Positions 61,101-64,000 of a stretch of DNA of 64,000 bases are shown here, one piece after another. The notes beneath the pieces were generated by a model. It did no database searches. It was not told the DNA's origin and worked only from the letters and a program-made list of their open reading frames with translations. Within the stretch, counting starts at the first letter, position 1; every line of letters begins with the position of its first letter. Source of the stretch: Pithys albifrons albifrons (taxonomy: Eukaryota; Chordata; Aves; Passeriformes; Thamnophilidae); assembly GCF_047495875.1 (NCBI RefSeq), contig NC_092461.1:90154431-90218430 (forward strand), written 5' to 3'. A program made the translations under genes and the position numbers.

Positions 61101-64000
61101 ACTCAAATTAGCAAGACTGACAGATTAGCAAAGTAGATGTACAAATACAATACTTTTTAATGGACTTTTTTTATCCTTTTAAGTGAAGGCAGGTAATCGT
61201 GTTTTATACTTTTCATAAAATGCTTATTGAATATTTGTTAAGTTACAGTGTTTATCTGGGGTACATTGATTAAATATCACTTGGGTGAGGTCAAGGTTGG
61301 AAGAAGATATTACTGGATCAGCAGTGAATTTGTAGCTATCAACTTTTTTTAAAGTTAATGCTTGTTTTGGACCTGGGCACTTACTGTAATGAGGTAGACC
61401 TATGGGTGAAAGAAGAACTATCACTAAAATAGTATGTGCAGTATAATATGTATAATGCTAAGTAGATGTATACATAATTTTAAATCAGTGCTGAAAATGT
61501 TATATTTTTGGATACTAAAACTTTAGTCATGCTTTCTTTTCAAATGCTGGCTCTTCAGACTACTGCAGCCCTGGAATAACTTTGCCAATTAATTTTTCCT
61601 TTTTGTGTGTGTGTGTGTTTACGTGTGCAGGTCTTATCCAGCCAATCCCAAGGAATAGCCAAGTCTTCCAAAATTATTTTAACAGCAATTTTGTGAATAA
61701 TGCAGAGAGACCATACAAATGTTTTTATTGCCATCGAGCCTATAAAAAATCTTGTCATCTTAAACAACACATCAGGTAAAATAAACAGAATAAAGAAAGG
61801 AAATGTATATAATAAGAAGTTTATGGAAAAGCATGAAATTTGTATAGTATTCACTGAAGGGACTTTGGATTTTTGCCATCTCTGAAACAGTGGACCAGTG
61901 GTAATTGGGGTTTTTTCTGTTAAAGCTGGAGGAGGCTTTGGACTTACTCATACCTATGTGCAGTCCTAGCAATGCAAGTGTTCAGTGTGCAGTTTGGTTT
62001 GTAACACAGGGACTCTTTTTTTTCCTATACTATATAGAAAAGAGCAAGCATTGCTTTTGAATTCTTGTGCTAATTTTGTAATTGCATGCTTCAAACTGTC
62101 TGCTTTGTACATAACTCCTATTTTTTGAGAAGGAAATTAACTTTTTGTTCTGTGTACAAAACTAAAGGAGTTTTGAGCTTACATTGTAGTCAAGTAAATA
62201 TTCTTGGGGACTATCTGTTTGCTTGAAGTTCAATTCAGGTTCCGTGAAGTCAGTGTTTGTTACAACCACAAGTTCATGGAGTTGTAGAAAAATTTAGGTT
62301 GGAGGAGAACCAGTAGAGGTAACTAATCCAACCTTGTTTTGAAAAGAAAAGGTAGCTTCAAAATTATATCAAATTGCTGTTTTCCAGACAGTGAGCATTG
62401 ACGTTTAGTCATGTTGTGAAACAGTGCTTTCTGATTTATAAACTATGAATAACTGGAAGAGGAAAATGTAAAAATGCACCAAAGATGATTACTAGGATGT
62501 AAGGAAAGATTCTATACAAGCAGGTGACAGTCTGCTTGTTTCTGCAGTGTAAGCTCAGTACTGCTTTCTCACTTTCTCCAACTCAAATCACAGTGAGTTC
62601 CTCATACTCTCCTTGCAAATCAAGTTCTATATTTGTAGGTTCTCAGACAACCTTGAAATTATTTTTGGCTTTTATATGTCTTAACAGGAGGGAGGGAAGC
62701 CTTACATCTTTTCTTTTGTAATTGTAGATTTCTCACTGTCTTTTGTAAACAAAGTCAAGCTGTATTGATTTAAATCAAATTAATTTTGAATTATACTGAA
62801 AATACAACTATGTGATGGGGGTACCAATCACCTGCTGCTGTACTGCCTTCATTAATCTTTGCAAGAGTACTGAGTGAAGTGTGGGGTTTTGGGGTTATTT
62901 GGAGAAATTAGATACTTCTCTTTTTCTGTGTTTGTTCTTTGTAAGTTGACACTGCTGTAACTAAACTGCTAGACTTCATACTTGTCTTCTGGTAAGTGTA
63001 TCTTCATGGAGTAGTGCTTATCATTGCTTACAAGCAGTATTTCCTTCTCTGAAACAGAAGGAAATTTGTAGTAGGGGTATTTCCAGTAGAGCAGTGACTG
63101 AACAGTGTGTCACATTATCCGCAGGTGCACCAAGCAAGGGTGGGGATACCCTACCACTGTATTTTTATAGTGTGTATTGGTAGCAAAAGAGTAACTCCAC
63201 TCCATTTTTTGAACCTGTCCTTCAGTCTGTTTTCTGGCTCACTGTAATCCTGAAGGGAAGCTCCTCTTGCACCTCTGGAAGGAAGGACATAGTGAGTGCT
63301 ATATTCTTTGATAGTATAAATGAGAGGCCTTCCCCACCTGAATATTTTTTTCACATAGCATTATGGCAGACCTGCACTGTGCCTTGTGCAGAAGGTATGG
63401 TCAGAATGGACATGATTCTTTTTCCCAAAAGTTTTATTATTAAATGTAGTAGTAGTATATAATATGAGGAGAACTGTATCTTTTCTCCAAAATTTTGTGG
63501 ACAGTTTTTTAACTGAATTGAGGAGAATGCACATGAGTGGTAACATATGAGTCTGAAGTACTATTATGTTATCTGGTATGGAAAAATTAAACCCAAGAGT
63601 TTTAATGGAGATGAAGTATGATCAGAAAAGGAGATTGGACTGCAGAACATAATTAAAATAATAAAACAGTATTGCTTCTAGCCCTGACAAGTTGTTTGTA
63701 ACTTATTATAGTTAATTTCTGGATTTTGTTAACTGAGGCTTCTTCCGTCCATACAGCTGTCACCTTAGTTTGGTTTATTTTGCTCAGTTTGAAATTTAGG
63801 GCTTTAATAACTTTGTAAATCAAACTGTTAAATCTAACTTTAACTTCTCCCTTCTCTTAAAAAGGTCTCATACTGGTGAAAAGCCATTTAAGTGCTCTCA
63901 GTGTGGAAGAGGTTTTGTGTCAGCTGGAGTTCTGAAAGCACATATTAGAACACACACTGGACTGAAAGCTTTCAAGTGTGTTGTGTGCAATGGGGCCTTC
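22076..64000 (+). CDS. ZNF236: ZNF236 orthologue, multi-C2H2 zinc-finger protein (14 exons, 3' part outside window)
   Basis: Seen: 14 exons join in frame at 22076-22136, 31859-32001, 33460-33624, 38488-38666, 41713-41837, 45072-45244, 47543-47689, 48697-48768, 52615-52818, 53945-54173, 55859-56131, 57833-58036, 61631-61775 and 63865-64000. The frame is open for 752 codons and all introns are GT-AG. Fingers (Cys-to-last-His residues) are 43-63, 72-92, 99-119, 127-147, 159-179, 203-223, 231-251, 259-280, 291-312, 513-533, 541-561, 569-589, 597-617, 689-709 and 717-737, with a sixteenth starting at 745. The finger order and spacer motifs such as [15 protein letters not shown] and [16 protein letters not shown] match what I recall of vertebrate ZNF236. 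Family knowledge: ZNF236 is a nuclear, presumed DNA-binding protein of about 30 fingers and about 1,845 residues in human, reported as glucose-responsive. There is no KRAB, SCAN or BTB domain. The remaining exons lie beyond 64000. Confidence 0.94.
22288..22305 (+). other. G-quadruplex-type motif at start of intron 1
   Basis: Four G-runs of 3-4 with loops of 1-2 bases lie inside a polypurine stretch (about 22270-22307). They start about 150 bases downstream of the exon 1 donor on the transcribed strand. Fits the G3+N1-7 quadruplex pattern. Confidence 0.6.
24661..24745 (+). mobile_element. CR1 LINE 3' UTR fragment in intron 1
   Basis: Matches the CR1 block around TCTGAGCATGAGGAAACACT and the following GTTGTGGAGTCTCCTTCCA segment. 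Truncated at both sides. Confidence 0.7.
26229..26813 (-). mobile_element. Degenerate endogenous-retrovirus LTR in intron 1
   Basis: Read on the minus strand the block order follows the same LTR type as 1484-2049. Plus-strand landmarks are GAAGACAGTTTAATAAATAC near 26360, TGGAATATCCCTTTGTGTTG near 26615, and GTTGACTCCATCCCAGCCAG near 26780. Part of the middle (about 26390-26470) is replaced by an A/C-rich simple sequence. No internal retroviral genes are present, so this is a decayed solo LTR. Confidence 0.7.
27450..27850 (+). promoter_or_regulatory. GC-richer block with MARE/AP-1 motif, candidate intronic enhancer
   Basis: A locally GC-richer, motif-dense stretch in AT-rich intron 1. It holds TGCTGACTCAGC at 27709-27720, which is 12 of the 13 bases of the MAF recognition element and contains an AP-1 core. 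It also holds CAGCTG E-boxes near 27549 and 27751 and several CpGs. Not recognised as a repeat. The enhancer role is inference. Confidence 0.3.
29543..29870 (+). mobile_element. CR1 LINE 3' end in intron 1
   Basis: About 330 bases of CR1 3' coding end and UTR in plus orientation, ending in GATTCTATGATTGTATGATT. It is highly similar, in inverted orientation, to the tail of the CR1 in intron 3 (34471-34790). Both are probably from one young subfamily. Confidence 0.9.
31127..31153 (+). other. Perfect 12-bp inverted repeat with 3-base loop
   Basis: GATATAGAAGTT, loop TAC, AACTTCTATATC. Too short for a microRNA precursor on its own. It lies in intron 1 about 700 bases before exon 2. Confidence 0.9.
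31859..32001 (+). CDS. ZNF236: ZNF236 exon 2 (residues 21-68, zinc finger 1)
   Basis: The acceptor is TTTTGCAG/AT and the donor is AAG/GTATGA. The exon begins after the first base of codon 21 and ends on a codon boundary. It carries one complete C2H2 finger with spacing C-x2-C-x12-H-x3-H (Cys43, Cys46, His59, His63), preceded by an acidic and Asn-rich lead. The finger is not joined to the next by a TGEKP-type linker, so it probably acts as a separate unit. Confidence 0.92.
32002..33459 (+). other. ZNF236: ZNF236 intron 2
   Basis: 1.46 kb, GTATGA donor and ACAAACAG acceptor, phase 0. Contains a CR1 tail at 32900-33100; nothing else recognised. Confidence 0.9.
32900..33100 (-). mobile_element. 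CR1 LINE 3' end in intron 2
   Basis: Starts with the inverted terminal motif GGAATCATAGAAT and runs through the same subfamily sequence as the promoter-proximal copy at 21170-21420, up to CCAACCACCCTCTGGGTGAA. 5'-truncated. Confidence 0.9.
33460..33624 (+). CDS. ZNF236: ZNF236 exon 3 (residues 69-123, zinc fingers 2 and 3)
   Basis: The acceptor is AACAAACAG/CCT and the donor is GAG/GTAAAC; both ends are phase 0. Two C2H2 fingers lie at residues 72-92 and 99-119, joined by a short NGEDPT linker rather than TGEKP. Finger 2 has an extra Cys between its two histidines (His-Lys-Cys-Thr-His). The exon is symmetric (165 nt), so skipping it would remove two fingers without shifting the frame. Confidence 0.93.
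33625..38487 (+). other. ZNF236: ZNF236 intron 3
   Basis: 4.86 kb, GTAAAC donor and TCTTTCAG acceptor, phase 0. Contains the large CR1 fragment at 34471-35790; the rest is unrecognised AT-rich sequence. Confidence 0.9.
34471..35790 (-). mobile_element. 5'-truncated CR1 LINE with frameshifted reverse-transcriptase remnant
   Basis: The minus strand encodes the 3' half of CR1 ORF2. An upstream frame (35825 to about 35620) has the [18 protein letters not shown] region. A downstream frame (to 34792) has [10 protein letters not shown], the FADD catalytic motif, and the conserved C-terminal region ending [10 protein letters not shown] one-base loss near 35620 separates the two frames, just before the DFSKAFD box that holds the first catalytic Asp. 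The 3' UTR and terminal ATTCTATGATTC tail follow to 34471. Truncation and the frameshift make it inactive. The long open frame and its similarity to the intron 1 copy suggest a relatively recent insertion. Confidence 0.93.
38488..38666 (+). CDS. ZNF236: ZNF236 exon 4 (residues 124-182 and part of 183, zinc fingers 4 and 5)
   Basis: The acceptor is TCTTTCAG/AAT and the donor is ATAAG/GTGACA, splitting an Arg codon AG|G with exon 5. Two fingers (127-147 and 159-179) are separated by an 11-residue non-canonical linker. The donor is weak at intron position +4 (C), and its first bases complete AGG then TGA. Reading through the intron would therefore end the protein directly after Arg183. Confidence 0.93.
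38667..41712 (+). other. ZNF236: ZNF236 intron 4
   Basis: 3.05 kb, weak donor GTGACA and acceptor TTTAATGACAG, phase 2. The donor supplies a TGA in the exon 4 frame. An AATAAA is present near 39653, but nothing else I can assign. Confidence 0.88.
41713..41837 (+). CDS. ZNF236: ZNF236 exon 5 (residues 183-225, zinc finger 6)
   Basis: The acceptor is ATGACAG/G, preceded by a long T-rich tract, and the donor is ACAG/GTAAGG. The exon opens with the last base of Arg183, encodes a basic and Ser/Asn-rich spacer, then finger 6 (203-223). It closes with the first base of the Gly codon of the TGERPFK linker, completed by exon 6. Finger 6 starts the first canonical tandem array, fingers 6-8. Confidence 0.93.
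41838..45071 (+). other. ZNF236: ZNF236 intron 5
   Basis: 3.23 kb, GTAAGG donor and TTCTTCACAG acceptor, phase 1. Contains the 66-bp tandem duplication at 43257-43388; no mobile element recognised. Confidence 0.9.
43257..43388 (+). repeat. Perfect tandem duplication of a 66-bp unit
   Basis: Copy 1 (43257-43322) and copy 2 (43323-43388) are identical, and the identity extends two bases past the second copy. The unit starts GCTGTAAAGAATTTAGAATC. Being a multiple of three, it gives a repeated 22-residue string in one minus-strand frame. That frame is not a gene. Confidence 0.97.
45072..45244 (+). CDS. ZNF236: ZNF236 exon 6 (residues 225-282, zinc fingers 7 and 8)
   Basis: The acceptor is TTCTTCACAG/GT and the donor is GAG/GTAAAT. 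Finger 7 (231-251) and finger 8 (259-280) are joined by canonical TGERPF- and TGEKPH-type linkers. Finger 8 ends His-x4-His. This exon is markedly GC-richer than its flanks (many CAC, CTG and GGG codons), as expected for a conserved coding exon in an AT-rich region. Confidence 0.95.
45245..47542 (+). other. ZNF236: ZNF236 intron 6
   Basis: 2.3 kb, GTAAAT donor and TTTTTTTAAG acceptor, phase 0. Contains the CR1 fragment at 46104-46541. Confidence 0.9.
46104..46541 (+). mobile_element. CR1 LINE 3' region in intron 6
   Basis: Begins in the ORF2 end (GTGTCCAGTTCTGGGCCCTT), passes through ATGATTAGGCATTGGAATGG and ends ATTGATTCTGTGATTCTG. Plus orientation and diverged, with frames broken by small deletions. 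Confidence 0.88.
47543..47689 (+). CDS. ZNF236: ZNF236 exon 7 (residues 283-331, zinc finger 9)
   Basis: The acceptor is TTTTTTTAAG/GTG and the donor is GCG/GTAAGC; both ends are phase 0. Finger 9 (291-312) ends His-x4-His and has an additional Cys two residues after the zinc-binding pair. It is the last finger of the N-terminal cluster. A Ser/Thr-rich spacer begins after it. Confidence 0.93.
47690..48696 (+). other. ZNF236: ZNF236 intron 7
   Basis: 1.0 kb, GTAAGC donor and TTTGTAG acceptor, phase 0. Nothing recognised inside. Confidence 0.88.
48697..48768 (+). CDS. ZNF236: ZNF236 exon 8 (residues 332-355, spacer)
   Basis: A 72-nt symmetric exon between TTTGTAG/GAT and AAT/GTAAGT, encoding 24 Ser/Thr/Leu-rich residues starting [11 protein letters not shown]. 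It has no finger. It is too short to stand out on its own. The case rests on the consensus donor, the polypyrimidine-rich acceptor, phase agreement with exons 7 and 9, and match to the known spacer of the family. Confidence 0.85.
50095..50225 (-). mobile_element. CR1 LINE ORF2 fragment in intron 8
   Basis: Minus-strand reading shows the CR1 segment [15 protein letters not shown], which follows the catalytic motif in reverse transcriptase. Broken at both ends. Confidence 0.8.
50873..50896 (+). other. 24-bp perfect AT palindrome, no loop
   Basis: Twelve bases (AATATTAATTTT) are followed directly by their exact reverse complement. Made only of A and T; probably a mutation-prone cruciform-type site of no coding meaning. 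Confidence 0.9.
52615..52818 (+). CDS. ZNF236: ZNF236 exon 9 (residues 356-423, Gln-rich spacer)
   Basis: The acceptor is GTATTTCAG/GCT and the donor is CAG/GTAAGA; both ends are phase 0 (204 nt). It encodes a Gln/Pro-rich segment without fingers, with an amphipathic stretch [15 protein letters not shown] that may be a short helix. I recognise this stretch as typical of ZNF236. Its function is unknown to me; a protein-interaction role is inference. Confidence 0.9.
52819..53944 (+). other. ZNF236: ZNF236 intron 9
   Basis: 1.13 kb, GTAAGA donor and TTTTTTTTAG acceptor, phase 0. Nothing recognised inside. Confidence 0.88.
53945..54173 (+). CDS. ZNF236: ZNF236 exon 10 (residues 424-500, spacer with basic patch)
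   Basis: The acceptor is TTTTTTTTAG/CAA and the donor is CCTG/GTAATG. It encodes a Ser/Gln/Asp-rich spacer, then an acidic stretch, then a Lys-rich run ([15 protein letters not shown]) near residues 479-494. That run resembles a nuclear localisation signal; this is inference from composition. The last base joins GT of exon 11 to form a Gly codon. Confidence 0.91.
54174..55858 (+). other. ZNF236: ZNF236 intron 10
   Basis: 1.69 kb, GTAATG donor and TATTTTAG acceptor, phase 1. Nothing recognised inside. The exon 10 frame stays open for about 68 codons into the intron (stop near 54377), which could mislead gene predictors. Confidence 0.88.
55859..56131 (+). CDS. ZNF236: ZNF236 exon 11 (residues 500-591, zinc fingers 10-12)
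   Basis: The acceptor is TTATTTTAG/GT and the donor is ACAG/GTAAGT. Three tandem C2H2 fingers lie at 513-533, 541-561 and 569-589, with linkers THERPFK and TGIKAFK. It starts the second cluster. The first finger repeats the KPS-x-L-x-RH-x-RIHT signature of finger 6, which suggests that the clusters arose by duplication of a block. Confidence 0.95.
56132..57832 (+). other. ZNF236: ZNF236 intron 11
   Basis: 1.7 kb, GTAAGT donor and CTTTTGCAG acceptor, phase 1. Pyrimidine-rich text at about 57150-57560 may be a decayed LINE, but I cannot place it. Confidence 0.88.
57833..58036 (+). CDS. ZNF236: ZNF236 exon 12 (residues 591-659, zinc finger 13 and basic tail)
   Basis: The acceptor is CTTTTGCAG/GT and the donor is TTAG/GTAAAG. 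Finger 13 (597-617) keeps all four zinc ligands and the Phe604 core residue. However, the usual Leu six residues after that Phe is Arg610. A strongly basic stretch (about 619-641, many Lys, Arg and His) and a hydrophobic [11 protein letters not shown] segment follow. The stretch may aid nuclear import or contact the DNA backbone (inference). Confidence 0.94.
60561..60954 (-). mobile_element. CR1 LINE 3' end in intron 12
   Basis: Opens with the inverted tail AGAATGGTTTGGGTTGGAAG, then CAACCCCTGCCATGGGCAGG, and runs about 390 bases to a decayed CTGAACAAGTCCAACTCTTT block. 5'-truncated, minus orientation. Confidence 0.92.
61604..61618 (+). repeat. ZNF236: TG microsatellite before exon 13 acceptor
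   Basis: About seven TG units ending 12 bases before the AG of the exon 13 acceptor, occupying where a pyrimidine tract is normally found. Confidence 0.9.
61631..61775 (+). CDS. ZNF236: ZNF236 exon 13 (residues 659-706 and part of 707, most of zinc finger 14)
   Basis: The acceptor is ACGTGTGCAG/GT and the donor is ATCAG/GTAAAA, splitting Arg707 as AG|G. An Asn/Phe-rich spacer is followed by finger 14 (689-709), which uses Tyr696 in place of the core Phe. The intron interrupts the finger between its two histidines, so the final His709 is supplied by exon 14. A TG-repeat replaces much of the pyrimidine tract upstream of the acceptor. Confidence 0.93.
61776..63864 (+). other. ZNF236: ZNF236 intron 13
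   Basis: 2.09 kb, GTAAAA donor and CTTAAAAAG acceptor, phase 2. It splits finger 14 between its two zinc-binding histidines. Contains a short CR1 tail at 62275-62338. Confidence 0.88.
62275..62338 (-). mobile_element. Short CR1 LINE tail in intron 13
   Basis: Shows the diverged inverted tail AATTTAGGTTGGAGGAGAAC followed by CTAATCCAACCTTG. Small, with approximate limits. Confidence 0.6.
63865..64000 (+). CDS. ZNF236: ZNF236 exon 14, partial (residues 707-752, end of finger 14, finger 15, start of finger 16)
   Basis: The acceptor is CTTAAAAAG/G. The exon completes finger 14 and encodes the TGEKPFK linker, finger 15 (717-737), the TGLKAFK linker and the first Cys pair and Phe of finger 16 (from 745). 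It is open to the last base of the window, so the exon end and all later exons are not seen. Confidence 0.95.

Larger units (their letters stand above)
58037..61630 (+). other. ZNF236: ZNF236 intron 12
   Basis: 3.59 kb, GTAAAG donor and GTGTGCAG acceptor, phase 1. Contains a C10 run near 59216-59225, the CR1 fragment at 60561-60954 and a TG microsatellite at 61604-61618 next to the acceptor. Confidence 0.9.

Noticed and set aside
1..64000. A previously undescribed system such as a defence island, CRISPR array or gene cluster
   Set aside because: The window is ordinary avian gene-plus-intergenic DNA with one known zinc-finger gene. No array of spaced repeats, operon or novel gene cluster is present.

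Overview
The window is vertebrate nuclear DNA and almost certainly avian. The signs are multi-kilobase GT-AG introns, one sharp CpG island in an otherwise AT-rich background, and many CR1-type LINE 3' ends carrying the ATTCTATG-like tail. There are also two old solo-type LTRs of a kind common in bird genomes, and no SINE or L1 background of mammalian type. No bacterial, phage or CRISPR-like feature is present.

The only gene I can support is the 5' part of a C2H2 zinc-finger gene on the plus strand, the orthologue of ZNF236. Fourteen coding exons can be assembled from the raw sequence: exon 1 at 22076-22136, and the last at 63865 running off the window end. Every intron is GT-AG and all phases match. 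The joined reading frame gives 752 codons without a stop. It contains 15 complete C2H2 fingers and the start of a sixteenth. Fingers 1-9 form an N-terminal cluster, followed by a roughly 200-residue Ser/Gln-rich spacer ending in a Lys-rich patch. Fingers 10-13 form a second cluster, then a short basic spacer, then finger 14 onward. Human ZNF236 has about 30 fingers in about 1,845 residues, so the window holds about 40% of the protein. No KRAB, SCAN or BTB domain is encoded here.

Layout: 1-21.1 kb is non-coding upstream sequence with scattered CR1 fragments, one 566-bp solo LTR (1484-2049), an old L3/CR1-like LINE (about 11.69-12.48 kb), a 55-bp polypurine tract and long stretches in which I recognise nothing. 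From 21.17 to 21.55 kb CR1 tails abut the promoter. A CpG island (about 21.56-22.56 kb) holds an NRF1 palindrome, an E-box, a (CCG)10 run, a two-codon upstream ORF, a TG microsatellite, the start codon and the first donor site. From 22.1 to 64 kb is the gene body. Its notable intronic items are a second degenerate LTR (26.23-26.81 kb, minus), a GC-richer putative enhancer block (27.45-27.85 kb), and a frameshifted CR1 reverse-transcriptase fragment in intron 3. That fragment and a similar CR1 tail in intron 1 form an inverted pair around exons 2-3. Intron 5 has a perfect 66-bp tandem duplication.

I found no clearly new biological system. The most testable observations are the inverted CR1 pair around exons 2-3, the duplicated start-codon context forming an in-frame minimal uORF, the donor of intron 4 that creates an immediate stop if retained, and the UG-repeat next to the exon 13 acceptor.
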